Shown here: piece by piece, positions 10,801-22,886 of the stretch | Numbering within the stretch: the first letter of the stretch is position 1 | Layout: each line of letters starts with the position of its first letter | Assembly: GCA_022661535.1 (NCBI GenBank) | Contig: JAKULF010000013.1 | Location: forward strand, 496,001 to 560,000 | Length of the DNA: 64,000 bases | Direction of reading: 5' to 3' | DNA from: Eutypa lata | Lineage: Eukaryota; Ascomycota; Sordariomycetes; Xylariales; Diatrypaceae | The notes under the pieces: model-generated | What the model was told of the DNA's origin: nothing | Databases searched by the model: none | Seen by the model: the letters and a program-made list of their open reading frames with translations, nothing else | Translations under genes and position numbers: made by a program

Positions 10801-13800
10801 TAAGCCGGTGAGCGCTAGCGGGCCAACCCCTCAAGCCCCCTCTTCCCGCGATGGCCAAGGATAGCGGCTCATCCGGGGTGGCGATCTGGATGCTTTTGGC
10901 CAAACTAGCAGACATCGCAGCGGTCATTGGATAAATTCAAAATGTACCAAGCAGGGGTGCTGCAACTCTACACCCATTCTGGTAAAATGGACAGGGGGGA
11001 TTGGGGAGGAGGAGGGGGGCTAAGGAATAATCGCTCCTACAGGAGGATCAATGACGAACGATAAGCTGTGCGCCGCGATCATCGATAACTACTGTAGATG
11101 GATTCGAGCTTCTTTGTTCTACATGTTCTAATTGAAGAAGCAACCACATACAAATAGGAAGCAGGTGAATCTCATTCACCCACCCGTTCGGTATAGCTTC
11201 ATCGTCTTAGGCAGCTCATTAGCGGTTGTTCGTCTCACCTATGTTTAGCTGCCTCGCCAGGCACACCTATGGCGCCGATAGAGTTGAAAGATAAGTAAGC
11301 GCCTACTACGAGTCTACGACTAGCCCGGACCTGTCAACCATCGACCCCTGGAAAAACATGTATAATGAAACGATGACATCAAGACACGGATATGGGTTGA
11401 AATCGGCAGATGTTATTGCTTTCGATGTAACCCTCCCCGAGAAAAGAATTTGTCAGGACAAGATATACCAATATACCCAGCCACATCAATTCTATTACCA
11501 TGTAATTATAGCCAAGGAGGTCTTAAGAGAGAAACTGGGAAACTCCGATACCAGCAGACCAGCCACTTCTGACCTACGACCTGTTTGCCAAAAGATAATC
11601 GAGAACGTCAGGTTGAGTGGCGCGGATGGTCATCTGCAATCTTTCGCCCCTCATAGACCCCTCCCCATGTTAGAAATGTTAGAGATGACCACTCGAGTCT
11701 TACCGATGCCAGATGGATATGTTTACCTACAGAGTTAATTGGAAGTAAATGCCTCAATTGAACCGAACCAGGCTGAGGAAAAGGGGGCCGTGGTTTTCTG
11801 ATAGGAACCGTGACATGCGGCAATACCATACCTGCATGCCCAACCCTCAGGCCCTCTCCTAAACAAACGCGCGTTAGAATCTCGTGCACATCACCCCAAG
11901 GGTAATGGCGAACCAAAAACACTTAACCTTGAATTAGATAATCATAACCTTGCTAAGTAAATAATTCCCCATGCACAACATGCACGCCTCGTCCCGCCTG
12001 TTCAGCTCCCCTATTCCTCATTACACACATCAACACTAGACTATCAAGGTAGCATCGCTTAGGTGCATACCCATATGTGTAAATGCAGCTTGTTTTTCGC
12101 ATCTAACTAAACGCACGTAGCACAACATGGTTTCACATGTAGTAGTATCAACTTAGACGGAAGAATTCTTCATCTACCAAACCTTCCCGAGCTAAACTAC
12201 CTGCCTCGCCTCCCATACTCCCAGAAACCCGGCTTCCAATATATCTTTCCCACCATCACGGTTTGGGCACGATGGATGGACTGCCAAACTCTGCATACGC
12301 ATCTGCACCTACGTTTCGGAAAAAGAACCCGCTTGGGTGTCTCGGGGAGCATCTTACGAACCTTGCCGTATAAGGATGTATGCCATAGCGCCCGTTTAAC
12401 AAGACATACGAGGTTTCTATCCATGGGGGGAACACACAGTACACTTCGAAGCAAGACCTGTTCCGAGAGCTGGACGTCATGTACCACCTTCCTTTCCTAT
12501 AATATTTATATCTTTTTTTCTTCGTTTTCCTCTCTTCTTTTATTATTATTCAGTCAGACATGTGTGCATCTGCATTAGTCCCTAGGCAGCTGCCAAGGCT
12601 TTAGGGGTCTGTTTCTTTGCCTTCTCGCGTTAGTTCTTAGAATGATGTTTACGCTTCTATTAGACACCGAGAGAGAGAGAGAGAGAGAGGAAAGCGCGTA
12701 GATGTCAGCATATTTCTCCTCGGGCACCTCAACGGTTATATACCGGCCGGCCTCGCCGACGATCCCAAGCCGCTAAAGGTTGCCCCTTACATGATTTCTC
12801 TGATACCTAGAAAGCAACGTGAATGGATGCTCATTACTAGGTATCAAGACATGTCCCCTGATTGACCAATCAGCCAATTCACCCACCAGGAGGGAGCGTC
12901 AGGGAAGTAAGGGGTGGGTAAGTAAATGCTCTGCATTAGGCCAGCTGGGTAACGTTTCACGGGTACGGCATTTGAATTGCTCTTCCAACTGCCACCATCG
13001 CTCTCGCTTAATATTTTCCCCGGACGCCCAGCCTATGCGCCACTTACGTCGTGTATCTAGTTGTAATTACACGAGATTAAGTGGCTGCGCGTGTCTCACG
13101 ACTTTCTAACTTCGTAATACCGAGTCCGAATACCGCAGACGTGCGGCTGTGGAACGTTAACAAATGTGTAGAGCCGCAAAGTCGACTACATCTAACGAAT
13201 GATTGGCTAGTTGTGAAGTAAAAGAATATGAACCTGTATGTAATGCTGCCTTGCGTTTATAAACTGTGCTGTGGTAAAGTTAGCCTCAGCCTCGTGTATT
13301 GTCCTAAACAAGATCATGTGGCTCATACGAATGTAAGTTATAGATCTCTCTTGAGAAAGGCATATAGGCACCGACTACAAATTATGTAAAATAAGTTACA
13401 ATTCTTGACTCATTAGATATCCTCAGGGTTCATTACCTTTTAGTAGGCTTGTCTTTATAAAGACGACTTCTTAAGTTCATGTATTCGGCTCTTAGTTGGC
13501 TATATCATATAACTTGGGCTTGAATCTTTCGACCTGATACTAATAGGGGGATTAGTAAAGATTTATGTAAATAGCACGGGGGATTTGAGGGTTGTGACAG
13601 GCTCCAATTTCCATAGTAATAAATTTCATGGCCCAAACATACCGCATCATATTTATTGATAGCATCTATCATAATCCAAAATAGGACCGCTACAACCTGC
13701 CGCCTTAGAAGAGTATTTGGTTCTTCATAGGGACTGAGCATGTTAAATATTTTAAGACGTCTCATAGTGTACCTATCAGAAGAATGTAATAGTGACCAAC

Positions 13801-15137
13801 AAAGTAAGGTTATCCATGAAGATGACGACGCTGAACGCTCGGGGGAGCATACAAAATACTGTTTGGCTCCATAGCATACATAGCATTAGATCAGAACATG
13901 TATCAACCACCAAAGCTCCCTCAGCTGATATAGGGGAAGGCTTTGTATGGATCATGTTTTAGTATCTAGGTAGACTTCACTTGGTGAACTTGACAACTGA
14001 ACTCAAGATCAAACTCCAATTAGCCTAACGCCATATTAAAATTCATGTCCGGTCCTCACGCTGATATTCTGTCTGTACATTATAACCACGCTGATACACA
14101 ATATTTGTATGCTTATACTGTTTGTTCACTTCGGTTCATAATATAATCTTATCACATGTATAACATTTGACGCTTTAGAGACGAGCATCCATCTGTGCTT
14201 CCTAGTTAGGCGTCCTTATAAACCTGTAAAGTTCATTTCACATATCGAGATAGTTACCGGGCTTACTTACGAACGTTTCATCTCCTAGTGTAATACCTTC
14301 ATCCATGTTTTGAGTATTAAGACCAATATCAAAGTTAGCCAGTACACCATATCTGAGGTCCGGGGAGTGAACTCAATAACCTGATTGCAACTAGACCTGT
14401 TTACGAATAGTATTCTTACATTTCAACTATATTGACGGGAAATTAATACAAATACCAGCGCTGACATAGAGTCTAGATAGGTAGCTAGCTACATTTACTC
14501 AGTCCATTCTTGTGCCCATTTTAGTGCTCTTCCATAAACCAGTTAGTACCATCCCTGAGAATAAAACCGAAAAGACTTGGTCCAATTCAATGACGCCATG
14601 GATCCGTAAGTTGCGGGAGCTGGAATGCCTGGTGACAGATACGTTTTATGTTGCCTTTTTCAACACTGTTATATGATTTTCGACATATTGTTTTACTGTG
14701 TACCAATATTCATACAAATAGGAACTTGACATTCAGATTTGAAAGGTGGACTGTTAGCTCCATCTAATTCAGGAGAACCGAATCCCCAAGGTCCGTACAA
14801 CGTGCACTATTCACATTCGAGAAATTGAAACATTTGTTATCACCCCTGTCCTATAGGTAACGATAGCTGGTTGGTAGTAGGGGAATTAAGTGTCACTGCA
14901 TGTAGTAAATCATTCTTATGAAGAACTTTTTTTCATTTAATGGTCTCGACGGGAAACCAAGCATCTATCTATGGGGGAATCATCTAAGCATGAGTGTATT
15001 GCAATCGGGAAACCACACGCACCGGTCGTCACGTCACATCCCCTTTTTTTCGACAGTCATTCCTTCGTTCGTACATATAGGTATCATGCAAGTCATCAAT
15101 ATCCATCCATCCATCATTAATCTAACAGCAAAGATGT
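7801..15137. other. 7.3 kb gene-poor stretch
   Basis: No supportable gene in over 7 kb. It includes a GAT/GGT microsatellite (7928-7956), a (GA)n run (12669-12690), and an AT-richer part (about 13,200-14,900) that could be decayed repeat DNA. Reading frames of 86-126 codons (for example 11358-11738 + and 13505-13765 -) have no recognisable domain. No tRNA or 5S rRNA was recognised by eye. Confidence 0.5.
12669..12690 (+). repeat. (GA)n microsatellite
   Basis: An almost perfect GA dinucleotide run of about 22 nt within the long intergenic region. Confidence 0.9.
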
Positions 15138-18100
15138 CTACTTGGAGAGGACGCGTACTATCTCCTCGACGGTCTGTCTGGTCTCCGGCTCAAGCTGTTC
15201 CTCTGGCGGGCCTAGGACCTGCTGGAAGATGGGGAGCAGCTTGGGGGTAAGCTCCTGCACCGTAGGGTTGGATACTTCGTCTATAAACATGTTAGCGCTG
15301 AACAATCAACGGAAGGCAAACGTATCGAGGATGATACATACAGAGTTTGCGCAGGCATTGGTATACTGGCTTATTCTCCTCGTAGTCCTCCCTCAGAGGA
15401 AGTAGGTCAACCAATACAGGGAGAACTTCTGCAATGGGGACCTGGTCGGGGTGGGCCAGAATCATGCGGGATACGCAGCCAGCAGCGTTATCCTTGAGAC
15501 GGGCATCATCCATCTGTAACAGGGGCTCCAGCTTGGATAGGATAGCAGGATAGCTTGGAAGGTAGGTCTGAGCATCGCTCGAGTGATAGACAAGCTGTCC
15601 GGTTGCGTAAGCTGCATTTGATTTGGTCTCTTTATCCTCATCAGACAAACGATGCAACAGCGGACGTAGGAGTTTTGACGTATAAGGTGTCACAGAGGTG
15701 CCCATGTAGGCGATACACTCGGCCACCACGCCCACAGCCGTCGATCTCTCGAGAGACTCGTTGGCACTTATGAATCTCAGGATGGGCTTCTCGAAAACCT
15801 GCCAGAGCTCTGCAAATTGAGGACCAAGTGCGGCCGCCAGTCCGATGACGACATCTAGCGCCGTGTCAATGATAAGCCAGTCCCATTCGGAGCTACCCTC
15901 TACTTCTTGATCCTCATCCTCGTCACCGAGGTCTTGCTGAGAGGGATGCGATCGCGTTATAATCGTCCCTATGACAGTAACGCACTGCTCCATGAAGTTC
16001 GCCTGGCCTAGGATGGCTGGACCACACGTTCTGAGCGTGTTACCCACACTTCGGTTGATCTCAGTGACAACATCCCTGAAAAGCACGTCAGTAACAGGAC
16101 ATTGCTTCATGTTTTTAGTGATAAAAAGGCGTATGGAATGTCCGAAATCAGATAAGTAGATTGTACGTGTTCTCAGCAACCGCATTTTGCGTCTGAGTGA
16201 GCTGGGTATAACGTGAAGTAATCATCATTGGAATAAAAGGGTGAGGAACAAGGGGATTTAGTACTGACCGGTCCGATTCATCTTGCCACAATTGTAGAGT
16301 AGCTGTCGTCACAATTTCACCGAGCTCGGCGATTTGTGCGTTTGGTCCTACCTTCAGAGGAAGGCCAGGCTCCCACTTTTGGCCGGCCTGCTTCTCCATG
16401 GTCTCGGACACGCAGGCATAAATGCGCCAAAGCGTCCCGATGGCAGTCTTCCGGCAACCCTCGTAAGAGTGCGCCGCAAAGGGTGTTACGAGCTCAAGAG
16501 CCTTGCGGATGTATGGTTCACTCTTATCTTTGGCGGCGTAGATGACGTCACCCAATATTTCAAGGGCAATCTCCTTCTCGAGGGCAGCAGCAGAGACTCC
16601 GATGAGGTCCTCGAAATCGTCATCATCGTCCTCATCATCCATAGCATCTTCGTCATCGTCGTCGTCACCACCGGCGGCCTTGACCTTGAGCTTCTTCCCA
16701 GCCAACAAGATTTCTTGGTCAACCAGACCTTGCTCTGCTTCAGAGAGGTCTAGCTCGACATCCTCTTCATCAAGCTCGAGACTAGCAAAAAGACCTTGGA
16801 ATATGCCTCCAAGGAACTCGCCGAGGTCTCCCTCATAGACTCTTGCAAGTTGACCCCAGAGGATGAAGGTGGTCTCCCGTAGGTTAGGGTTACCAAGGTT
16901 AAGAGCGTTCTCACTAGCTTGAAGCAGCGGCATGACATAAGAGCCGAACTCCTGGGCCCCGACGCCATGGGCAATGCGACCCATTGAATCGCAGACGGCA
17001 GCCCTTAGTGCAAGCTCGTCCTCACCGCTCTCCACCGTGAGCCAAGGAGACATAGCGTGCATAGTATCCTTCAGATACGGTATAAAGGTACTCTTGATAG
17101 ACGAGGCGATGGCTCCTAATGCACCACAAGCAGCAGCTCTGACCTTGGGATCTTGGTGGCTTAGGAACCCTCCAATTCGCTTGATCAAAGTGTCACCATA
17201 TTTGTTCATGATTTCAGAGCTTAAGCCTTCGGCCATAGAATCGATATCTCCACAAACAGCTCTAATGATCTCGGCATTCTTACTGTCGTCATTGTTGGTG
17301 CTAGCATCGTCTAGGTTCATAACAAGGGCCGTCATGATAGCATCATGGTGAGCAGTCATGCTGTCAGTCAAGTCCTCGCCAAGTCTCATCAAACCCTGGA
17401 GAGCAGCTAGTCGAACAGACCTTATAGGATCTTGGAGGAGACGAAGAATCTGAGGCATGAGAGTCGGGACTTGAGAAGAAACGAAGTCGGGTGCCCCTTC
17501 AGCGCAGTTGCCCAGGGCAAGGATACAGGCCTTCCGTTGGCCAGGGAGGGTAGAACTGGCATACGCAGGGAACTCGTCAAGCAGCGGGTTGATGACCTGT
17601 CTAGGGGGAAGATCGCTAGCGAGTTGGTCAATGAGAGCAAGTGCCGATCTAGCGGGTGAGGTCTCATCATCCTCGTCGTCGTCATCGAGTTCAGAGAGGA
17701 TTGCGAGAGCCTTCTTCATGAGGAGAGCCCCCAAGTCCTGGATTCCCTGAATCTTCATTCTACGGTATCTGACACACTGAGCAAGGAATGCCAACGCCTG
17801 TGCGCGGACTTCATCCTCGGCATTTGTGTTTGAAGCTAGTTCAACAATGAAGAGAACCAGCTCCTTAAAATACTTGGAGATGAGGGCAGACTCGTAAGCC
17901 AAGAAAGACTGGAAAACCTCAAAACATTGTTGAATGCGTTCATCATCGCCGTTTTCGACAGCATCCTTGAGAACTTCGACCATAGGAGGGATGAACTCTT
18001 GGATAGTGTTCAGGTTTTGTGAGTCTTCTTCATCAGTGTCAACCAACATTAACACTGAACTGATAGACATCATTGTGTTGACACGGACATCCCGACTTTC

Positions 18101-18801
18101 CGGGTCCCTGATAGTCTTGCTAAACAGTTCAAACAACCTCGCCAGATGGTCCTCGAAGTAGGTTGGGTTCGCTTCCAATAGACTGAAAATGATGTAAGAT
18201 CCAACCTCGCGATGAGCGACATTATCAGAGATTGTAAGTTGAAAAATATTCGTAAGTAGATCGGCCCATTCATTCTTTTCGAAGTCGAGGGTAGCAATAG
18301 CAGCAATGACACGTGATTGGCCGTGGCGGCATTTCGCGTCCTGTTCTCTGACTATGGCCTGGAGGAGCTCATTACGTATAGCAGGTTTCTGACCAGCTTC
18401 GATGGACTCCCAGTGTCTGGGGACAAGTCGTAAACCCTGGACGGCAGCAAGCATGCGAATCGTCGGCTCGGAGTGAGACACGATCACATGAAGCAGACCA
18501 ACAAGGGCTTCAGGGTGGGGGTAAAAGTCCTTTCGTAGCTCCGCCGTGGCAGCCTTAACCTGCTGGGTATCGGCTATAAGGCGACGTAGAGTGTTAGCTA
18601 AATACTATGGTACCGCAGTGGGCCGTAAATGAATTATGCCATGCTTGAAAATATTGTGCGGGTAATACATGATATCATGGCTTGACCAATACTGATTAAG
18701 TGAACAGGATATGAGAGCCAATAGCAAAACATCCAAACAGAGGAAAGACACTTACGAATCTGGGTTGCCTGGAGAAGCTGGACAAGCTTCTGTTGATCCA
18801 T
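15138..18801 (-). CDS. KAP123: Importin beta-4 / Kap123-type karyopherin
   Basis: Exons 18801-18756, 18573-16269, 16075-15342 and 15280-15138 keep phase and give 1075 residues, normal for Kap123/IPO4. The short first exon encodes MDQQKLVQLLQATQI and splices to PDTQQVKAATAEL, the conserved importin-beta N-terminal start. HEAT repeats fill the protein. A very acidic loop (DDDDDEDAMDDEDDDDD) lies in the middle, as in Kap123 homologues. After the third exon junction (RDVVTEINR) the sequence continues CGPAILGQ...TRSHPSQQDLGDED, a conserved late-repeat segment. By family it carries ribosomal proteins and histones H3/H4 into the nucleus through the pore. The donor of the second intron is GTCAGT, slightly unusual, but reading on instead meets a stop. 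The gene sits alone and is probably constitutive. Confidence 0.93.
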
Positions 18802-20194
18802 GGTGACGGTTACGTCGGCAAGAGCCTGCCTGCCTTCACTCTAAATAACAAGTAGTAGGAAGTCAAAGGGCATCAATCTGAATGGAGAGAAAGATTGATG
18901 TTGTCCTCGGGATGATAAGAGGAAGGGAAGAATTAGGCAGGCTCCAAAGGAATAAAATTTCTTTCCCTCTTGTTTACTCGGGCAAAGAAATTTCAACCTA
19001 AAAATTGTAGGAAATAAAAAATTAGGCGGGGTAGTTATTTCGTTCCAGGGACTATGGCGATAAGATAAGACGATTGGATAGTATGCTATGCCCTATGCAG
19101 GTTAGCGCTACGCTAACTCATTCTTCACGCGTGCTGCGAAACGTAGCGCAGCGTGCCTGCCTTTGTTGCCCGACTGGTCACTCCAGCTGGAGCATTGCTG
19201 GTTGCAACGTTCCGACATTGTAGGCTCAATATGCAGAATGAAGACATGCATGATCATAATAGGAGTAGTATATAGAGAGTGCAAATGGTTATAATGGATT
19301 ATATATAGAAAATTCAGTATAATTACTCATTACAATTATATGTTATGGCTTAGGTAAATAGGAAGGAGAATCAAAGAAGACACAGCTACGCAGAGAAGAA
19401 GTTTTTATTTGATGGGTCAGATCCATGCTAGTTAAGTATGGATAGAACAGTAAGCCGGATACGGACATTAATGAGTATGCAATTATACATTTCTGGTGTA
19501 ACTAGTAGAACTTATGTAGTTAGGGAACCTGGGAACGTGCTCACTTGGTATTTCCCTTTCCTGACTGCCTGATCTTACGCTTATAGCGGGAGATTCAGCT
19601 AAGAGGCAACGAGGTTATCTAGATAGGTAGGTGGGTAGTATGAAAACCCTTTTGGTCCCCTATTTCACTACGTAGTCGGGTCATCTTGTAGGCAATTCCA
19701 CCGGGTTAGGTTGAGATCCTGCCAGAATTTTTGCTCCTAACCAGCCCTAATTACCGACACCGTGGAGATAGTGCCAGCCTACTACAGGAACACTAGCTAT
19801 TTGATTGGCTAGGAATAGCAAAAAGAGTATCGCCCTTTTTTAATTCGCTATTTCTTACCTATTACTGTTAGTAGGCGGCGATGGTGGGCCTCCGGGAATA
19901 CGGCGCGATGAGCTTCGCGACTATCATCTGTCAGCCTAGCTGTAGCGGCCTAGTTAGGATAATCAATAGCAACAGCGGCAAACATGGTAGTGGTAGCATC
20001 CCACGTGCTATAAACGATGGGGGGAGCTGAGAAGACGGACGATTGTGCCTAGCAACCGAGGGAGTTGAGGCGCCAGGAACTCTTCCCCTCCGTCTGCCTC
20101 TACGTCAGCTATAAGCTTCACAATATAGAATTCGTAGCAGTGAATAATTGGTTCTTCTACTCTGCGTAAATAGACGGACGACTCCTTTTCGACA
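18802..20194. other. Intergenic between importin and membrane-protein genes
   Basis: 1.4 kb separating divergent genes, so it holds both promoters. Polypyrimidine and AT-rich stretches occur; no reading frame or RNA gene is supported. Confidence 0.5.
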
Positions 20195-21488
20195 ATGACG
20201 CTAGCACTATTGCTACTGCTCGAGACCCTGACTCTCGCAGCATCCGCCGCGCGCCTGGATTTCCCACCCGCTGCGACGCCGACGGTTGAAGATGGCGCGA
20301 ACGCCGTTCTGTTGAGGCCGTCACCCACGCCGACCGCACGGTTCGCGACCGCCGAACTACTCCATGGCCGGGATTACACAATGGGCCAGGATACGTGTGG
20401 ATTCGGGTCTGCTCAGCGTAAGCTATACCTATGTTTCATTCATGGCATCTGCGTCGCATTGCGCGACTTCGGAAGTCCAGCACACTAGGAAGGGGCGGGA
20501 TAACTGACTGATAGGGAAAAAAAAAAGCCGGGATCACGTACGAATGCTACCTAGAAGAGGCCACATGCAAGAATATCGGGGAGTATCGCGGGTGCTGCAC
20601 ATCCGGCTTGTCCTCCTGCTCGTCGACGATGTGGACGACGTGCGAAGACTACCAATCTATTTCAGTGTGCGGCAGTGAGTACCACACGCGTTGTTGGTGC
20701 GTACAAAAGTTGAACAGGGGTGTGCTACATATGGGGAAATACATAATGCTGACGACTTCTTGAACAGTCAATCTGCGGTTCCATACTGCGTCACCTGGCA
20801 ACTCGAGGGTACAGACGGAACGACTTACACTGCCTTTGATTGCGATCTGGATAACACAATGCGTGTCAGGGAGATGCTTTCCACGCCCTTATCATTGATT
20901 TCCACCACAGAGTCCGCTTCTGGAGCATCATCATCGGTATCGTCTTCGTCGCCATCGGGGTCTTCATCGGGAGCAGCGCCATCCTCTACTGCGTCTACTA
21001 CTACCAGCAGCGGCACCCATGATGGTAGCGCCACCGCCAGCGCTAGTAACAGCGATAGCAGTAACGATAGCTCCAGCAGCGACTCCTCAAACGGTTCTTC
21101 CGCACCAGCGGGTGCGATCGCCGGCGGCGTCGTAGGAGGCCTAGTCGTGGTTGGGTTAACGGTGCTCGGGCTCGTCTTCTTCAGGAGGCGTAACCGGAGG
21201 GCCGCCGCGGACCGCGAGAAGCTATCGGCATCCCCACCGCCACCACCCACGGGACCGCAGGAGATCGCCAGCTCCGATACGACGTCGCCCCTTGAAGCAG
21301 CTCCATATAGCCCTGACGGCTACGCGAACATCAACGGCGGCTTGGGTGGTAGGCAGGATGGAGAGGCATTTCACTATGACCCGAAGACTGGGGGATATAT
21401 TTTCGAGGCCCCCGATACGTCGTTCGTTCCCGAAGCCCCTAATACGCCAGCGCGTGGACAGGAGGGCAATAGAGCGGAGCTGAACTGA
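20195..21488 (+). CDS. Single-pass membrane protein with Cys-rich ectodomain
   Basis: Exons 20195-20417, 20528-20678 and 20768-21488 give 364 residues. The obvious GTGAGT donor at 20675 breaks phase; GTACCA at 20679 keeps it, so the second junction is less certain. Signal peptide MTLALLLLLETLTLAASA. The ectodomain holds about ten cysteines (CGFGSAQPGITYECY, CCTSGLSSCSSTMWTTC, PYCVTWQLEG, TAFDC), then a Ser/Thr-rich stalk (about residues 160-235). A Gly-rich transmembrane helix (about 239-262, AIAGGVVGGLVVVGLTVLG) with stop-transfer FFRRRNRR precedes a Pro-rich cytoplasmic tail of about 100 residues. This architecture is common in fungal plasma-membrane proteins resembling Mid2/WSC-type wall-stress sensors; a sensor role is inference. 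The ectodomain is not a canonical WSC domain. Confidence 0.78.
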
Positions 21489-21978
21489 GCTGATTGTATT
21501 ATGTGCGCACATCTTGCTATACCGAGTTCAATATATAAATCATCCTCAGGGGAAGTTGGGGTAGCAGAGCCGATATCACTTGCATGTATCACGTAATATC
21601 CCCTCCACATCATAAACACCCGAGCGGATTTCATCGTAGAGATCCTTCGAGACGTTGTGCAGGCCCTGAGATCCATCCCAAGATAGAGTTTATGTCGAAT
21701 TCGAAGCAGTAGACTTCAGTGTATTAAGCACCTGAATGAATCGGCAAGACTTTGAACTGGGAAAACGATCCAACATACTGTATTGAAACCTAAAAAGCAC
21801 TTTTAACTCCCAGGTACCACATAACCTAATTTTCCGGATAATGGCTGAACGCCTCTGGCCGGGGAAGCGACAGCCCCCCTTTTACATCTCGTCTCTCTAC
21901 CAAAGAACTTCTTGCTCCTATCATCACCCACTACCTGATCCAACAGCTAGTCAGGCATAATAATTAACTCATCACGAC
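21489..21978. other. Convergent intergenic, terminator space
   Basis: 490 nt between the plus-strand membrane-protein gene and the minus-strand C2H2 gene; both end here. No other feature seen. Confidence 0.5.
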
Positions 21979-22886
21979 CTACCTAGCCCCCATCACCTTC
22001 CTTCCACCACCCTCATGGGACCTACGCACATGTCTGGTCAAGTTATCCTTCCGCGTAAACTTCGTCCCGCAGACCCTGCACCGGGGACTCTCCAGCGGCG
22101 GGAGACCGAGACGACGAGCGAAATCGGGGTGCGTGGCCCAGTAATGGCGGTTCAGATCGCGTCGCTCCGCCATCGAGACATCGCATTGCTGGCAGTGGAG
22201 AGGCCTAGTGTGTCTCTTGACATGTCGGCTGTCGTAGGCAGAACGTTAGCTAACTTGCTGACTCTATGTGAGTTCGATAAATATAGGGTGTGAATTGGGC
22301 ATGGGAAGCGTACTTCAGGTCCCGAGGACGCCCAAACTCCTCCTTGCACATTCCGCAGGGATGAGGTTGGACGTTCTTGCGCCTTCGCGGCCGCCTCGTT
22401 TGCTTGGAAGGTAGGTTGCTATAGATGCCTGTAAGACTTCATTGATTTACAATAGGTGATGTTGGGGCGTACTTACCGGCTCGTCGTCAAGGGCTGGTTC
22501 TCGATAGCTGAGCAAGAAGCAGCATCAACCTCCTGGGCCTTTTCCACGTCGGCAGTATGAACTATGACGTAATCTGACTCTCTGTCGCTCTGACCATCCG
22601 CGTCCATGTATTCATCCTCAATCCATTCCTCCCAAGGAAGCCCGTCTTTCTCGAGTGGGGCGGCTCCCTCGTGAATATGCAACGGCAAGACTGACGGTTG
22701 GCAGTAAAGGGATAAATCCCCATCACTGAATTCTGAGGCAGTCGTCGGTGGCATCCACAAACTCAAGTCGAAGTCGTAGGGAATTAGGAATGGAAATTCA
22801 GGGACCCCTATGCTCATATCCGGTATCTCATCGTTGAAGAAGGCCATCCTGAGCCGCATACTGGCGCTGCCTAGCGAATCTCGCAT
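21979..22886 (-). CDS. Three-finger C2H2 transcription factor
   Basis: Exons 22886-22477, 22418-22314 and 22228-21979 give 254 residues. The acidic N-terminal half (FNDEIPDMSIG..., DYVIVHTADVEKA) lacks a known domain and may activate transcription. A basic linker (SKQTRRPRRRKNV) acts as a likely nuclear signal and leads into three zinc fingers: HPCGMCKEEFGRPRDLNRHVKRH (formed across the second intron), LHCQQCDVSMAERRDLNRHYWATH, and PRCRVCGTKFTRKDNLTRHVRRSH. Intron 2 has a TTAGCTAAC branch and its splice restores the DLNRHVKRH finger helix, which supports the model. DNA target unknown. It lies 12 kb from the biosynthetic cluster with no evidence for a functional link. Confidence 0.82.

Noticed and set aside
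11358..11738. 126-codon plus-strand frame in the long intergenic region
   Set aside because: No recognisable domain, signal peptide or conserved pattern; isolated and not supported as a gene.
13505..13765. 86-codon minus-strand frame (MRRLKIFNMLSPYEEPN...)
   Set aside because: Looks somewhat protein-like and could be a repeat-derived relic, but I could not assign it to any element.
16542..16838. Ser-rich plus-strand frame inside the importin gene
   Set aside because: Antisense shadow of the importin's acidic loop.
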